Assembly: GCA_011525015.1 (NCBI GenBank)
Contig: WTJC01000001.1
Location: 1,241 to 62,103 of the forward strand
DNA: 60,863 nt
Direction: 5' to 3'
From: Flavobacteriales bacterium
Lineage (GTDB): Bacteria; Bacteroidota; Bacteroidia; Flavobacteriales; Flavobacteriaceae
The position numbers and the translations under genes were made by a program. Below the pieces are notes generated by a model that ran no database searches, was not told where the DNA came from, and saw nothing but the letters and a program-made list of their open reading frames with translations. Of the stretch, positions 27,501-36,994 are shown piece by piece. The stretch's first letter is position 1, and each line of letters begins with the position of its first letter.

Positions 27501-27755
27501 TACTGTTCTTGATTCCTCTTGTTGTCCGATGTAAGAGTAAATCAAAACATCACCAACACTTGCAGTAATTGAGTAATTACCATCAAAGTCAGTCTGCGTA
27601 CCATTAATAGTACCATCAACGACGATATTCACACCAGGTAATGGCAGACCATCAGAGTCTGTTACCGTACCGGAAACCGTCTTCTCTTGTGCAAAAGCAA
27701 CTTGCACAATCAACGCTAAAAATAGCGTTAAGATTCCATTGAGTTTTGTTTTCAT
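24504..27755 (-). CDS. SusC/RagA-family TonB-dependent outer-membrane transporter
   Basis: 1083 residues: signal peptide (about 1-22, VQVAFAQ), an N-terminal carboxypeptidase-regulatory-like domain (SGTVTDSDGLPLPGVNIVVDG, 28-110), the TonB-box/plug with RGLQSFSQNNQPLFIVDGVPF (about 165-190), then a beta-barrel ending in FGLSVKASF-type C-terminal phenylalanine (YGLSVKASF). These are the hallmarks of the SusC/RagA group, which imports oligosaccharides or peptides across the outer membrane with energy from TonB. It heads the four-gene operon. A -7 element lies 55 bp upstream. Confidence 0.95.
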   Translation of the reverse strand: MKTKLNGILTLFLALIVQVAFAQEKTVSGTVTDSDGLPLPGVNIVVDGTINGTQTDFDGNYSITASVGDVLIYSYIGQQEESRTVGASNTINVQMQEDATALEEVIVTAQGIKREKQALGYAISSVGEEQIAQRTEGDIGRVLRGKASGVNITQQSGISGSGTNIVIRGLQSFSQNNQPLFIVDGVPFASGTNAQGSFVDGNNGSSRFLDLDPNSIESVQVLKGLSAATLYGEQGKNGVILITTKSGASGAVKKKNEITVTQSYFFNEIASLADYQNEYGNGFDQKFGWFFSNWGPSFRKGGSTGWGNASNFPSVYQLDTTDGTILHPYSTAGAATGIPAAFPEFQGARYKWQPYNSVGGFFRTGTVSNTSINAGGTSQDGKVSYNASFGHLEDKGFTPGNRLLRNNISVGGRAQLSNNFTVAGTMNYSRTSFKSPPVAASYGSNVGGSGQSVFGNIIYTPRSVDLNGLPFQNPITGGSTYYRQNNSIQHPLWTVNNAANLQTTNRAFGQMTATYNFNDNLNLLYRFGYDVYNERNVNYQNRGGIGTTAVTRSGIYETWDNNNRIWDHSVILTGDYDLSEKLDMTFNVGATSRSSNYDRQGVASSSQNVFGVLRHFNFDNQDEIQFTTYKNILGAYAQADFGYDRILYFTVNGRNDWVSNQAVENRQLFYKGGSLAFIPSTAFPSIKSENGINNLKVRAGYGESAGFASGFPTSVNLSLNTQAFEDDARGTIVTNSVSNTVANPGILPERYRELEAGLEASLYKNKISIDLSIYKRFTEDLIINRPLDPSTGGTTIQTNIGEIEGNGVELDLGINLVRTEDFSWDINANYNQNESIVTDLGADTDIIVYAGFTSQGNAAIPGQPLGVMVGSRVKRGPNGELSVAANGNYISEAQDPDTGLIPVVGNPTPDFILNVGNTISYKGLNFSFLFNHVQGGDLYAQTTQTLLGRGLITETIDRENTYILPGIGPDGQPNTTQINNSDFYFSNVLYGPVELGVYDATALRLQEVSLGYSLPSSLLEKTPFGSLSFTLSGFNLWYKAFNMPDGANFDPNVAGLGVGNGQGFEYLNGPSSKRYGLSVKASF

Positions 27756-28123
27756 TTTTTAATTATTTGAATTAGCTAAATGTAAAAATCTTAAAATTGA
27801 GTTAATAATCCAAAATTATTTTGCTTTTAATTAACGTAGTTCAAGTTTTTTTACGATTCCATAGATAAAAAGTGTTAAATAAACGACAAAGTTCATTTTT
27901 CATTGTTCTAAATTTCATTTTTCGCAGTAGGAATAAAACTTACATTTCAGCATCGTAGTTTCATTCTTCAGCAGGTGAATTGTTCAAATCAGAATAGGCG
28001 GTTAAAATCGCTTTTTGCAAAACTTTCTAAAATCCCTTAAATAAAGTTTACAAATGATTTGAATTATTGATATTAATGTCTACATTTGCAGCCCCAAAAT
28101 TGAGGGAAAATATATTTATTTTA
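27756..28123. promoter_or_regulatory. 368-bp divergent intergenic region between susC and rpsL
   Basis: No gene was found here. It holds a candidate susC -7 element (TAATTTTG, minus strand, 27811-27818; a TTG at 27842-27844 lies 23 nt away) and, at the other end, the rpsL promoter. The middle is AT-rich without a tRNA, repeat or convincing hairpin. Its size is the largest gap in the window, so further control sites for the SusCD operon could lie here. Confidence 0.5.
28058..28088 (+). promoter_or_regulatory. rpsL operon promoter, TTTG-N19-TACATTTG
   Basis: TTTG at 28058-28061 and TACATTTG at 28081-28088 with 19 nt between match the Bacteroidota consensus exactly. The rpsL ATG is 36 nt beyond the -7 box. 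It probably drives the whole 17-kb ribosomal block. Confidence 0.8.
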
Positions 28124-28498
28124 ATGCCAACAATATCACAATTAGTTAGAAAAGGTAGACACTCTATAACCAAGAAGAGTAAATCGGCTGCTTTGGATTC
28201 TTGTCCTCAAAGAAGAGGTGTTTGTACACGTGTGTACACGACAACACCGAAAAAACCGAACTCAGCGATGAGAAAGGTTGCAAGGGTAAGGTTGACCAAC
28301 GGAAAAGAGGTTAACGCTTACATCCCAGGTGAAGGACACAATCTCCAAGAGCACTCGATAGTATTGGTAAGAGGTGGAAGAGTTAAGGACTTGCCTGGAG
28401 TCCGATATCATATCATTAGAGGTGCACTTGACACAGCAGGTGTTGAAGGACGTACGCAGAGAAGATCGAAGTACGGAGCAAAACGACCAAAAAAATAA
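28124..28498 (+). CDS. rpsL: 30S ribosomal protein S12
   Basis: 124 residues, full length, starting [11 protein letters not shown]. It sits at the decoding centre of the small subunit. The [20 protein letters not shown] loop keeps the wild-type lysine of the streptomycin region, and [17 protein letters not shown] is intact. The ATG at 28124 is used; an in-frame ATG upstream at 28067 lies before the promoter -7 box and cannot be the start. First gene of the superoperon. Confidence 0.98.
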   Translation: MPTISQLVRKGRHSITKKSKSAALDSCPQRRGVCTRVYTTTPKKPNSAMRKVARVRLTNGKEVNAYIPGEGHNLQEHSIVLVRGGRVKDLPGVRYHIIRGALDTAGVEGRTQRRSKYGAKRPKK

Positions 28499-28511
28499 GT
28501 AGTACCAGATC

Positions 28512-28988
28512 ATGAGAAAAAGACAAGCAAAAAAACGACCTATCTTACCAGATCCAAAATTTGGAGACCAACTGGTAACTAGATTTGTGAATATGATGAT
28601 GTGGGACGGAAAAAAATCCGTTGCCTTCAAAATATTTTATGACGCAATAGACGTTGTAAATGAAAGAAAAACTGATGACGAAAAGTCTGGATTAGAAATC
28701 TGGAAAGATGCCTTAAGCAATGTGATGCCTCACGTTGAAGTTCGCTCGAGAAGAGTGGGTGGAGCAACTTTTCAAATTCCGATGCCTATTCGTCCTGATC
28801 GAAAAATATCTACTGCAATGAAGTGGCTTATCAGCTTCGCGCGCAAGCGAAACGAAAAGTCAATGGCTCAGCGTTTAGCGGCTGAAATTTTAGCGGCTGC
28901 AAAAGAAGAAGGTGCTGCAGTTAAGAAAAGAGTAGATACGCACAAAATGGCTGAGGCCAACAAAGCATTCTCACATTTTAGATTTTAA
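28512..28988 (+). CDS. rpsG: 30S ribosomal protein S7
   Basis: 158 residues, typical for Bacteroidota S7 ([20 protein letters not shown] at the N-terminus, [16 protein letters not shown] and a basic C-terminal helix [15 protein letters not shown]). It nucleates assembly of the 3' domain of 16S rRNA. It lies 13 bp behind rpsL and 7 bp before fusA, the classical str-operon order. Confidence 0.98.
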   Translation: MRKRQAKKRPILPDPKFGDQLVTRFVNMMMWDGKKSVAFKIFYDAIDVVNERKTDDEKSGLEIWKDALSNVMPHVEVRSRRVGGATFQIPMPIRPDRKISTAMKWLISFARKRNEKSMAQRLAAEILAAAKEEGAAVKKRVDTHKMAEANKAFSHFRF

Positions 28989-28995
28989 GTAGATC

Positions 28996-31122
28996 ATGGC
29001 AAGAGATTTAAAATACACAAGAAATATTGGAATTGCGGCTCACATTGATGCCGGAAAGACCACTACAACTGAACGAATATTATTCTACACAGGAGTAAGT
29101 CACAAAATTGGTGAAGTACACGACGGTGCTGCAACAATGGACTGGATGGAGCAAGAGCAGGAAAGAGGAATTACCATTACATCTGCCGCTACAACCTGTA
29201 CGTGGAATTTCCCAACTGAAAACGGTCAGCCAACAGCAGATGCTAAAGGTTATCACTTTAATATTATCGATACTCCGGGACACGTTGATTTTACCGTTGA
29301 GGTAAACAGATCGTTAAGAGTACTTGATGGTTTAGTATTTTTATTTTCAGCTGTTGATGGTGTAGAACCACAATCTGAGACGAACTGGAGACTTGCAGAC
29401 AACTACAAAGTTCCAAGAATGGGATTTGTAAACAAGATGGACCGTCAAGGTTCGAACTTCTTGAATGTTTGTAAGCAGGTAAGAGAAATGTTAAAGTCTA
29501 ATGCTGTTCCTATTGTTTTACCAATTGGAGACGAGGCAGACTTTAAAGGAATAGTAGACTTAGTTAAAAACAGAGCTATCGTTTGGCACGAGGATAATTT
29601 CGGGTCAACTTTCGACGTTATCGATATTCCTGAAGAAATGAAAGATGAGGTTCATCAGTACAGAGCAGAGCTTATAGAGGCTGTAGCGGAGTACGATGAA
29701 AACTTAATGGAGAAATTCTTCGAGGATGAAGACTCAATTACTGAAGAAGAAGTACATGCTGCACTGCGTGCTGCCGTTATGGATATGAGTATTATTCCTA
29801 TGGTATGTGGTTCTGCTTTTAAGAATAAAGGAGTTCAATTCTTGTTAGATGCTGTATGTAGATACCTTCCTTCGCCTTTAGATAAGGATGCTATCGTTGG
29901 TACTAATCCTGATACAGGAGATGAGACTTCAAGAAAACCAAATCCTGCAGATCCATTTGCTGCTTTAGCTTTTAAAATTGCGACAGATCCTTTTGTTGGA
30001 CGTTTAGCTTTCTTTAGAGCGTATTCAGGTACTTTGAATGCCGGGTCATACGTGTTGAACAACAGATCTGGAAATAAAGAACGTATTTCAAGAATCTATC
30101 AGATGCACTCGAATAAACAGAATGCAATTGAAAGCATTTCTGCTGGAGATATTGGTGCAGCTGTTGGATTTAAAGATATTAAAACTGGTGATACCCTATC
30201 AGATGAGAAAAATCCGATTGTACTCGAGAGTATGGATTTTCCTGATCCTGTAATTGGTATTGCAGTAGAACCAAAAACCAAGGCTGATGTTGACAAATTG
30301 GGTATGGCCCTTGCGAAATTAGCTGAAGAAGATCCTACTTTCACTGTGAAAACGGATGAGGCCTCTGGACAGACTATTATTTCTGGTATGGGTGAGCTTC
30401 ATTTAGATATTATTGTCGACCGTTTGAAAAGAGAATTCAAGGTAGAGGTCAACCAAGGTCAACCGCAAGTAGAGTACAAAGAAGCTATCACAGCTACTGC
30501 TGATCACCGTGAGGTGTACAAAAAGCAGTCAGGTGGTCGTGGTAAATTCGCAGACATCGTATTTGTTATGGAGCCTGCAGAAGAAGGTAAGGCTGGTCTT
30601 GAGTTCGTCAATCAAATTAAAGGAGGTAATGTTCCTAAAGAATACATCCCTTCTGTAGAGAAAGGTTTCAAAGAAGCTATGAAGAATGGTCCACTAGCTG
30701 GATTTGAGATGGATAGCATGAAAGTGACACTTAAGGATGGTTCTTTCCACCCTGTGGATTCTGACTCACTATCTTTCGAATTAGCTGCGAAGCTAGGATA
30801 TAAGGCTGCTGCTAAAGCTGCTCGTGCGATTATCATGGAACCTATTATGAAATTAGAAGTTTTGACTCCTGAGGAAAACATGGGTGATATTGTAGGAGAT
30901 TTGAATAGAAGAAGAGGGCAAGTGAACAGTATGGATGAGCGTTCAGGTTCTAAAGTGGTTAAAGCTGAGGTTCCTTTATCTGAAATGTTCGGATACGTTA
31001 CATCTCTGAGAACACTTTCTTCTGGTAGAGCGACATCTACGATGGAATTTGCACATTACGCTGAAACTCCTCCAAACATAGCTGAAGAGGTAATCAAAGC
31101 GGCAAAAGGAGGTAACGACTAA
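28996..31122 (+). CDS. fusA: elongation factor G
   Basis: Translocation GTPase of 708 residues. G1 is [15 protein letters not shown]2/switch I lies around [14 protein letters not shown]3 is [13 protein letters not shown]4 is [10 protein letters not shown]; domains II-V follow, with [14 protein letters not shown] in domain IV. The next gene is rpsJ: tuf, which follows fusA in many bacteria, is absent, as is usual in Bacteroidota. The gene carries the family's full length and no fusion. Confidence 0.98.
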   Translation: MARDLKYTRNIGIAAHIDAGKTTTTERILFYTGVSHKIGEVHDGAATMDWMEQEQERGITITSAATTCTWNFPTENGQPTADAKGYHFNIIDTPGHVDFTVEVNRSLRVLDGLVFLFSAVDGVEPQSETNWRLADNYKVPRMGFVNKMDRQGSNFLNVCKQVREMLKSNAVPIVLPIGDEADFKGIVDLVKNRAIVWHEDNFGSTFDVIDIPEEMKDEVHQYRAELIEAVAEYDENLMEKFFEDEDSITEEEVHAALRAAVMDMSIIPMVCGSAFKNKGVQFLLDAVCRYLPSPLDKDAIVGTNPDTGDETSRKPNPADPFAALAFKIATDPFVGRLAFFRAYSGTLNAGSYVLNNRSGNKERISRIYQMHSNKQNAIESISAGDIGAAVGFKDIKTGDTLSDEKNPIVLESMDFPDPVIGIAVEPKTKADVDKLGMALAKLAEEDPTFTVKTDEASGQTIISGMGELHLDIIVDRLKREFKVEVNQGQPQVEYKEAITATADHREVYKKQSGGRGKFADIVFVMEPAEEGKAGLEFVNQIKGGNVPKEYIPSVEKGFKEAMKNGPLAGFEMDSMKVTLKDGSFHPVDSDSLSFELAAKLGYKAAAKAARAIIMEPIMKLEVLTPEENMGDIVGDLNRRRGQVNSMDERSGSKVVKAEVPLSEMFGYVTSLRTLSSGRATSTMEFAHYAETPPNIAEEVIKAAKGGND

Positions 31123-31137
31123 TAAACGATTGAGAAG

Positions 31138-31443
31138 ATGAGTCAAAAAATTAGAATAAAATTAAAATCATACGATTACAATTTAGTTGATAAATCAGCA
31201 GAGAAAATCGTTAAGACGGTAAAGACAACTGGAGCTGTTGTTACAGGCCCAATTCCATTGCCGACAAATAAGAAAATATTCACGGTTTTGAGATCACCGC
31301 ACGTGAACAAAAAATCGAGAGAGCAATTTCAACTTAGTTCTTACAAGAGATTGCTTGACATTTACAGTTCTTCATCAAAAACAATTGACGCTTTGATGAA
31401 GTTGGAATTGCCAAGTGGTGTAGAAGTAGAGATTAAGGTGTAA
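31138..31443 (+). CDS. rpsJ: 30S ribosomal protein S10
   Basis: 101 residues with the standard sequence [25 protein letters not shown] at its start (first 20 only cited in part) and the hairpin-loop region [18 protein letters not shown]. It binds 16S rRNA in the 30S head and, in other bacteria, NusB in antitermination. It follows fusA by 15 bp; a 129-bp leader-like region separates it from rplC. Confidence 0.97.
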   Translation: MSQKIRIKLKSYDYNLVDKSAEKIVKTVKTTGAVVTGPIPLPTNKKIFTVLRSPHVNKKSREQFQLSSYKRLLDIYSSSSKTIDALMKLELPSGVEVEIKV

Positions 31444-31572
31444 TTGAAAATTGGCCATAAGGCCGCAAACATGTCTCAAACGATGGTTTGAGAAAAACGG
31501 TGAAAGAAAATAACTGGGGTTACAGCATTTTCTTGACCCCAATTTTTTTAAATATAAATTGAATAAATACAT
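31444..31572 (+). promoter_or_regulatory. structured intergenic leader before rplC
   Basis: This is the longest non-coding stretch inside the ribosomal block. It holds a GGCCATAAGGCC palindrome (31453-31464), a perfect 8-bp hairpin TCTCAAAC/GTTTGAGA with a four-base loop (31474-31481 with 31486-31493), and a third hairpin TGGGGT/ACCCCA (31515-31520 with 31536-31541) followed by seven T (31543-31549). The last looks like an intrinsic terminator or attenuator. This suggests control of rplC and later genes by an r-protein or by premature termination; no family match is claimed. Confidence 0.6.
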
Positions 31573-32190
31573 ATGTCTGGGTTAATAGGAAAAAAAATCG
31601 GCATGACGAGCATCTTTGATGAGAATGGAAAAAACATTCCATGCACAATCATTGAGGCTGGTCCTTGTGTGGTTACCCAAGTCAGAACCGAAGAGCTAGA
31701 TGGCTATTCAGCCTTACAGCTTGGTTTCGATGACAAGGCAGAGAAACGTACCACAAAGGCTGAACAAGGCCACTTTAAAAAAGCAGGTACTTCTCCAAAG
31801 AAAAAAGTTGTCGAGTTTCGTGATTTTGAGGGTGATTACCAAATGGGAGATCAAATTAATGTTGAACTCTTTACAGAAGGAGAATTTGTTGACGTGGTTG
31901 GAACGTCTAAAGGAAAAGGTTTCCAAGGTGTGGTAAAAAGACACGGCTTCGCGGGAGTTGGTCAGGCAACACACGGACAGCACAACAGGCTAAGAGCTCC
32001 TGGATCAATTGGTGCAGCTTCTTATCCTGCTCGTGTTTTCAAGGGAATGCGAATGGCTGGAAGAATGGGTGGTGAGCGTGTTACTGTTCAAAACCTTAGA
32101 GTAGTCAAAGTTATTGCAGATAAAAATTTGTTGGTTGTTAAAGGTTGTGTTCCAGGACACAAAAACGCCTACGTAATTGTTGAGAAATAA
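31573..32190 (+). CDS. rplC: 50S ribosomal protein L3
   Basis: 205 residues. The start [19 protein letters not shown] and the conserved loop [17 protein letters not shown] near the peptidyl-transferase centre are intact, as is [18 protein letters not shown]. It binds near the 5' end of 23S rRNA early in assembly. Its stop overlaps the rplD start (TAATG), so the two are translationally coupled. The structured leader directly upstream could control it and the genes that follow. Confidence 0.98.
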   Translation: MSGLIGKKIGMTSIFDENGKNIPCTIIEAGPCVVTQVRTEELDGYSALQLGFDDKAEKRTTKAEQGHFKKAGTSPKKKVVEFRDFEGDYQMGDQINVELFTEGEFVDVVGTSKGKGFQGVVKRHGFAGVGQATHGQHNRLRAPGSIGAASYPARVFKGMRMAGRMGGERVTVQNLRVVKVIADKNLLVVKGCVPGHKNAYVIVEK

Positions 32191-32822
32191 TGAAAGTTGA
32201 AGTAATCGATATTAACGGAAAAGGTACAGGTCGCAAAGTTGAGCTGTCGGATTCAATTTTTGGTATTGAGCCTAATGAGCATGCGATTTACTTGGATGTA
32301 AAACAATACCTTGCGCATCAGCGTCAGGGAACGCATAAGGCTAAAGAACGAGGTGAAATCGTAGGAAGTACCAGAAAGATTAAAAAGCAAAAAGGTACAG
32401 GTACAGCACGTGCCGGTAGTATCAAATCACCTGTTTTTAGAGGTGGAGGTAGAATTTTCGGCCCTAGACCAAGAAGCTACCAGCATAAATTAAACAAGAA
32501 TGTAAAACGTTTGGCTCGTAAATCAGCTCTTAGCTTGAAGTCTAAAGGAAATGAAATCAAGGTGATTGAAGACTTTAACTTCGATGCGCCTAAGACAAAA
32601 TCTTTTGTAGCACTATTGGGTGCTTTAGGCTTGAGCGAATCAAAATCTTTGTTTGTAGTATCAAGCGTAGATCAAAATGTGTTTTTGTCTGCTAGAAATG
32701 TGCAATCATCTAACGTGATTACATCTTCAAATGTAAACACTTATAAAATTTTAGATGCTAATACATTGGTAATCGCAGAAAGCGCATTAGAAGGATTAGA
32801 GTCAACATTAAATAAGCAATAG
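32190..32822 (+). CDS. rplD: 50S ribosomal protein L4
   Basis: 210 residues, with the long basic loop [19 protein letters not shown] that reaches into the peptide exit tunnel. In E. coli, L4 is the autogenous regulator of the S10 operon, acting on the leader before rpsJ; here the only comparable leader is before rplC, two genes later, so L4 is a candidate regulator of that structure. It overlaps rplC by one base. Confidence 0.98.
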   Translation: MKVEVIDINGKGTGRKVELSDSIFGIEPNEHAIYLDVKQYLAHQRQGTHKAKERGEIVGSTRKIKKQKGTGTARAGSIKSPVFRGGGRIFGPRPRSYQHKLNKNVKRLARKSALSLKSKGNEIKVIEDFNFDAPKTKSFVALLGALGLSESKSLFVVSSVDQNVFLSARNVQSSNVITSSNVNTYKILDANTLVIAESALEGLESTLNKQ

Positions 32823-32826
32823 GGAT

Positions 32827-33117
32827 ATGAATATTTTATTAAAACCAATTATTACTGAAAAAATGACCGCAGACAGCGAGTTGTTTAACAGATATGGGTT
32901 TTACGTTAACCCTAACTCAAACAAGCTTCAAATCAAAGAAGCGGTTGAGAAAACTTACGGAGTAACTGTAGAGAAGGTGAGAACAATGAATGTAGCTCCT
33001 GTAAGAAAGACGAGATATACAAAAACCGGAATTCAACACGGAAAAACGGTAGCTAAGAAAAAGGCGATCGTAGATGTGGCTGAAGGAGACATTATTGATT
33101 TTTACAGTAATCTATAA
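32827..33117 (+). CDS. rplW: 50S ribosomal protein L23
   Basis: 96 residues, at the exit of the peptide tunnel where SRP and trigger factor dock. Recognised by NILLKPIITEKMTADSE at its start, the NKLQIKEAVEKTYGV helix and the KKAIVDVAEGDIIDF end. The N-terminus is the usual one; length is normal. It lies 4 bp behind rplD and 9 bp before rplB, in the invariant S10-operon order. Confidence 0.97.
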   Translation: MNILLKPIITEKMTADSELFNRYGFYVNPNSNKLQIKEAVEKTYGVTVEKVRTMNVAPVRKTRYTKTGIQHGKTVAKKKAIVDVAEGDIIDFYSNL

Positions 33118-33126
33118 AACAGAATC

Positions 33127-33951
33127 ATGGCTGTTAGAAAACTAAAACCTATTACTCCTGGACAACGCTTTAAAGTGGTTAACGGCTTCGACGCCCTAAC
33201 CGAATCAAAGCCTGAAAAGTCGCTTTTAGCGCCTTTAAAGAAGTCTGGAGGTAGAAATAGCGAAGGAAAAATGACGACCTCTCACAGAGGTGGTGGTCAT
33301 AAAAGACGATATAGAATTATCGATTTTAAGAGAGAAAAACAAAACATAGAGGCAGAGGTGCTTTCTATTCAGTACGATCCGAATAGAACAGCGTTTATTG
33401 CTTTATTGCAGTATACTGATGGTGAGAAGCGTTACATCATTGCTCAAAACGGCTTACAAGTAGGCCAAAAGCTTTCATCGGGTGAGAATGCTACTCCAGA
33501 TATAGGAAATGCGTTACCCCTAAAAGCAATTCCATTAGGTACAATCATATCGTGTATTGAGTTAAGACCAGGACGCGGAGCTGTAATGGCTCGAAGTGCT
33601 GGAACATTTGCTCAATTAATGGCGAGAGATGGAAAATTTGCCATCATCAAACTTCCTTCAGGTGAAACGAGAATGATTTTGTCTGAATGTATGGCCACCA
33701 TTGGTGCTGTATCTAACTCTGATCACCAACTTATCGTTTCTGGTAAAGCTGGTAGAAGCAGATGGTTAGGAAGAAGACCTCGTACAAGACCTGTAGTAAT
33801 GAACCCTGTCGATCACCCAATGGGTGGTGGTGAAGGTCGTGCTTCTGGAGGTCACCCAAGATCTAAGAACGGTATCCCAGCGAAAGGATTCCGTACAAGG
33901 TCTAAAACAAAAGACAGTAATAGATATATCATAGAACGAAGAAAGAAATAA
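33127..33951 (+). CDS. rplB: 50S ribosomal protein L2
   Basis: 274 residues. The conserved C-terminal region [20 protein letters not shown] includes the histidine important for peptidyl transfer, and the basic tail [17 protein letters not shown] is intact. L2 bridges the subunits and organises the peptidyl-transferase centre. Length and order are standard; it is followed 7 bp later by rpsS. Confidence 0.98.
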   Translation: MAVRKLKPITPGQRFKVVNGFDALTESKPEKSLLAPLKKSGGRNSEGKMTTSHRGGGHKRRYRIIDFKREKQNIEAEVLSIQYDPNRTAFIALLQYTDGEKRYIIAQNGLQVGQKLSSGENATPDIGNALPLKAIPLGTIISCIELRPGRGAVMARSAGTFAQLMARDGKFAIIKLPSGETRMILSECMATIGAVSNSDHQLIVSGKAGRSRWLGRRPRTRPVVMNPVDHPMGGGEGRASGGHPRSKNGIPAKGFRTRSKTKDSNRYIIERRKK

Positions 33952-33958
33952 TTAGCAT

Positions 33959-34237
33959 ATGGCACGTTCGTTAAAAAAAGGACCATTTGTCCATCACAGT
34001 CTAGAGAAAAAAGTTCAGCAGAATGTAGCTTCTGGTAAGAACGCTGTAATCAAGACTTGGTCAAGAGCATCAATGATTACTCCTGACTTCGTAGGACAAA
34101 CAATAGCAGTACACAACGGTAGACAATTCGTTCCCGTTTATGTCACTGAAAACATGGTAGGTCACAAATTAGGTGAATTTTCTCCAACTCGCTCGTTTAG
34201 AGGTCATGCTGGAGCAAAAAATAAAGGAAAAAAGTAA
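33959..34237 (+). CDS. rpsS: 30S ribosomal protein S19
   Basis: 92 residues, with [17 protein letters not shown] at the start, the [22 protein letters not shown] core and a basic C-terminal tail ([15 protein letters not shown]). It forms a complex with S13 in the head of the small subunit. It lies 7 bp from rplB and from rplV. Nothing unusual. Confidence 0.97.
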   Translation: MARSLKKGPFVHHSLEKKVQQNVASGKNAVIKTWSRASMITPDFVGQTIAVHNGRQFVPVYVTENMVGHKLGEFSPTRSFRGHAGAKNKGKK

Positions 34238-34244
34238 TTGAATT

Positions 34245-34661
34245 ATGGGAGTTCGTAAAAAAGAAATGGCGGATCGCATTAAGGCTGAAAAGAAACAGAC
34301 AGCTTTTGCCAAACTTAATGATTGTCCTACTTCTCCTCGTAAAATGCGTTTAGTAGCAGATTTGATTAGAGGTAAGAAAGTTGAGATGGCTTTGGCGATT
34401 TTAAAATTCAACTCGAGAGAAGCTTCAAGAAGATTAGAGAAGTTGTTGTTATCGGCTATCGCTAATTGGGAAGCTAAGAATGAAGATGCGAGTATTGAAG
34501 ATGCAGATTTATTTGTGAAAGAAATTCGAGTAGATGGAGGAACAATGCTGAAAAGATTACAAACAGCACCTCAAGGACGCGCTCACAGAATAAGAAAGAG
34601 ATCAAATCACGTAACTCTTGTCTTAGGAGCACATAACCAAACTCAAACTGAATCAGTTTAA
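34245..34661 (+). CDS. rplV: 50S ribosomal protein L22
   Basis: 138 residues, somewhat longer than the 110 of E. coli because of an N-terminal basic extension ([17 protein letters not shown]), which is common in Bacteroidota. The core [19 protein letters not shown] and the beta-hairpin end with [12 protein letters not shown] line the exit tunnel and form the macrolide-sensitive constriction with L4. It lies 5 bp before rpsC. Confidence 0.97.
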   Translation: MGVRKKEMADRIKAEKKQTAFAKLNDCPTSPRKMRLVADLIRGKKVEMALAILKFNSREASRRLEKLLLSAIANWEAKNEDASIEDADLFVKEIRVDGGTMLKRLQTAPQGRAHRIRKRSNHVTLVLGAHNQTQTESV

Positions 34662-34666
34662 ATAAT

Positions 34667-35377
34667 ATGGGACAGAAAACAAATCCAATTGGAAACAGAT
34701 TAGGAATCATCAGAGGATGGGAATCAAACTGGTATGGAGGAAACGACTACGGAGATAAGATTGCCGAAGATGATAAAATTCGCAAATATATTTTTGCCAG
34801 ACTTGCAAAAGCAAGTGTTTCCAGAGTTATTATTGAGAGAACATTAAAGCTAATCACAATAACAATCACAACAGCAAGACCTGGTATTATCATTGGTAAG
34901 GCTGGTCAAGAGGTTGATAAGTTAAAAGAAGAGCTTAAGAAAATTACTTCGAAAGAAGTACAGATCAATATACACGAGATCAAGAGACCTGAGTTAGATG
35001 CGAAATTAGTTGCGTCTTCAGTTGCTCGACAAATTGAAAATCGTATTTCGTACAGAAGAGCCATTAAAATGGCTATCGCAGCTGCGATGCGTATGAATGC
35101 TGAAGGTATCAAGATTCAAATTTCAGGTCGTTTGAATGGAGCTGAGATGGCGAGATCAGAAGGGTATAAAGAGGGTAGAATTCCATTATCTACATTTAGA
35201 GCTGATGTGGATTATGCTCTTGAAGAAGCACATACCACTTATGGTCGATTAGGAATCAAAGTGTGGATTATGAAAGGTGAGGTTTACGGTAAGAGAGAAT
35301 TATCTCCATTAGTTGGACTTTCATCTTCTCAATCAAAAGGAAAACAAGACGGCGGAAAAAGACGTCGTAGAAAGTAA
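34667..35377 (+). CDS. rpsC: 30S ribosomal protein S3
   Basis: 236 residues: an N-terminal KH domain with the GxxG loop in [16 protein letters not shown] (about 70-85) and a C-terminal domain with [18 protein letters not shown]. It helps form the mRNA entry channel. The chain ends in a Lys/Arg-rich tail ([12 protein letters not shown]). The 18-bp gap before rplP is ordinary. Confidence 0.98.
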   Translation: MGQKTNPIGNRLGIIRGWESNWYGGNDYGDKIAEDDKIRKYIFARLAKASVSRVIIERTLKLITITITTARPGIIIGKAGQEVDKLKEELKKITSKEVQINIHEIKRPELDAKLVASSVARQIENRISYRRAIKMAIAAAMRMNAEGIKIQISGRLNGAEMARSEGYKEGRIPLSTFRADVDYALEEAHTTYGRLGIKVWIMKGEVYGKRELSPLVGLSSSQSKGKQDGGKRRRRK

Positions 35378-35395
35378 TAGAAAAAATAGGTAAGC

Positions 35396-35818
35396 ATGTT
35401 ACAACCTAAAAGAACTAAATTTCGCAAAGCCCAGAAGGGGCGAATGAAAGGTATTTCGCAGCGTGGACATCAGTTGTCTAATGGAATGTTTGGAATCAAA
35501 TCATTGGATTCTCATTTCATTACCTCACGTCAAATTGAAGCTGCTCGTATCGCTGCTACGCGTTACATGAAGAGACAGGGTCAATTATGGATTAAAATAT
35601 TTCCGGATAAACCCATTACTAAGAAGCCTTTAGAGGTAAGGATGGGTAAAGGTAAAGGAGCTCCTGAATATTGGGTAGCTGTAGTTAAGCCTGGTAGAAT
35701 TATGTTTGAGTTGTCTGGTGTTCCTATGGATGTTGCCAAGGAAGCATTGAGACTTGCGGCTCAAAAACTACCAGTGCGTACCAAATTTATTGTTGCACGA
35801 GATTATTCTGATGATTAA
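35396..35818 (+). CDS. rplP: 50S ribosomal protein L16
   Basis: 140 residues. The start [20 protein letters not shown], and the [21 protein letters not shown] segment next to the A-site tRNA, are as expected. L16 is a late assembly protein needed to shape the central protuberance. Length and order are standard. A 12-bp gap separates it from rpmC. Confidence 0.98.
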   Translation: MLQPKRTKFRKAQKGRMKGISQRGHQLSNGMFGIKSLDSHFITSRQIEAARIAATRYMKRQGQLWIKIFPDKPITKKPLEVRMGKGKGAPEYWVAVVKPGRIMFELSGVPMDVAKEALRLAAQKLPVRTKFIVARDYSDD

Positions 35819-35830
35819 ACCAACTGTATT

Positions 35831-36022
35831 ATGAAACAATCAGAAATTAAAGAACTATCGGTTGAAGAGTTAACGCTAAAATTGGCTACTCTTCGCAAAG
35901 AATACGAAGACATGAAGATTACGCATGCGGTATCTCCGCTTGAAAATCCGATGTTGATCAGAAAGACGAGAAGAACTGTAGCTAGAATTGCTACAGAATT
36001 AAATAAAAGGGAAATTCAATAA
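35831..36022 (+). CDS. rpmC: 50S ribosomal protein L29
   Basis: 63 residues, a two-helix protein near the tunnel exit. Recognised by [20 protein letters not shown] and the second helix [20 protein letters not shown], together with its place between L16 and S17. No unusual features. Small ribosomal proteins of this kind are easily missed but the match here is clear. Confidence 0.96.
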   Translation: MKQSEIKELSVEELTLKLATLRKEYEDMKITHAVSPLENPMLIRKTRRTVARIATELNKREIQ

Positions 36023-36035
36023 CGGGTCTGACCTT

Positions 36036-36293
36036 ATGGAAAATAGAAATCTAAGAAAAGAAAGAATCGGCGTTGTTACGAGTAACAAAATGGAGAAATC
36101 AATTGTTGTCTCGGAAGTAAAGCGTGTAAAGCACCCGATGTACGGTAAATTCGTTTTGAAAACGAAAAAGTACGTTGCTCATGATGAAAAAAATGACTGC
36201 AACGAGGGTGATACAGTAAAAATAATGGAAACAAGACCTTTGAGTAAGACCAAGTGCTGGAGGTTAGTTGAAATATTAGAAAGAGCTAAATAA
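36036..36293 (+). CDS. rpsQ: 30S ribosomal protein S17
   Basis: 85 residues of the OB-fold S17 family ([19 protein letters not shown] at the start, [21 protein letters not shown] in the middle, [16 protein letters not shown] at the end). It binds 16S rRNA early in assembly. It is 2 bp before rplN. Length is usual. Confidence 0.97.
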   Translation: MENRNLRKERIGVVTSNKMEKSIVVSEVKRVKHPMYGKFVLKTKKYVAHDEKNDCNEGDTVKIMETRPLSKTKCWRLVEILERAK

Positions 36294-36295
36294 TC

Positions 36296-36664
36296 ATGGT
36301 ACAACAGGAATCAAGACTTAAAGTAGCAGACAATACTGGAGCAAAAGAAGTATTGACAATTAGAGTTCTCGGAGGTACTAAAAGACGTTATGCGTCTTTG
36401 GGAGATAAGATCGTTGTAACTGTAAAAGATGCTGCACCTAATGGTAATGTTAAAAAGGGTGCTGTTTCGACTGCAGTAGTGGTGAGAACTAAAAAAGAAG
36501 TACGCAGACCAGACGGATCGTATATCAGATTCGATGACAACGCTTGTGTACTATTAAATCCCACAGGAGAAATGCGCGGTACTCGTGTTTTTGGTCCTGT
36601 TGCAAGAGAATTGCGAGATAAGCAATTCATGAAGATTGTTTCACTAGCCCCTGAGGTATTATAA
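36296..36664 (+). CDS. rplN: 50S ribosomal protein L14
   Basis: 122 residues, the standard L14 length. [40 protein letters not shown] and [20 protein letters not shown] are family hallmarks. L14 sits at the subunit interface and contacts L19. It opens the spc part of the block (rplN-rplX-rplE-rpsN ...), which here follows the S10 genes without interruption. Confidence 0.98.
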   Translation: MVQQESRLKVADNTGAKEVLTIRVLGGTKRRYASLGDKIVVTVKDAAPNGNVKKGAVSTAVVVRTKKEVRRPDGSYIRFDDNACVLLNPTGEMRGTRVFGPVARELRDKQFMKIVSLAPEVL

Positions 36665-36675
36665 ATATCAGAAAG

Positions 36676-36990
36676 ATGGTAAAGTTTAAGTTAAAAACTG
36701 GAGATAACGTTAAAGTAATTACTGGAGAGCATAAAGGTTCTGAAGGTGTCATTCAACGTATTGACAAAGAGAAACAAAGAGTAATCGTTGAAGGCGTAAA
36801 CTTGGTTTCTAAACATCAAAAGCCTAGTGCAAATAACCCTCAAGGGGGAATTGTAGAGAAAGAGGCGCCAATACACATTTCGAATGTGGCCTTAATCGAT
36901 CCAAAGTCTAGTGAAGCGACTCGAGTTAGGATTGAGATGAGGGACGGTAAAAAAGTACGCGTAGCGGTTAAATCAAACGAAGAAATTTAA
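36676..36990 (+). CDS. rplX: 50S ribosomal protein L24
   Basis: 104 residues with a KOW motif ([20 protein letters not shown], about 10-29) and [23 protein letters not shown] further on. L24 is an assembly initiator binding the 5' domain of 23S rRNA. It lies between L14 and L5 in the invariant order, 4 bp before rplE. Confidence 0.97.
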   Translation: MVKFKLKTGDNVKVITGEHKGSEGVIQRIDKEKQRVIVEGVNLVSKHQKPSANNPQGGIVEKEAPIHISNVALIDPKSSEATRVRIEMRDGKKVRVAVKSNEEI

Positions 36991-36994
36991 GGTC

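Noticed and set aside
28067-28123. Longer rpsL starting at an upstream ATG
   Set aside because: The promoter -7 box (28081-28088) lies inside that extension; S12 starts at [11 protein letters not shown].
31453-31464. GGCCATAAGGCC palindrome as a protein-binding operator
   Set aside because: It is short and lies in transcribed leader RNA, where it is better read as a small hairpin; kept only as part of the rplC leader.
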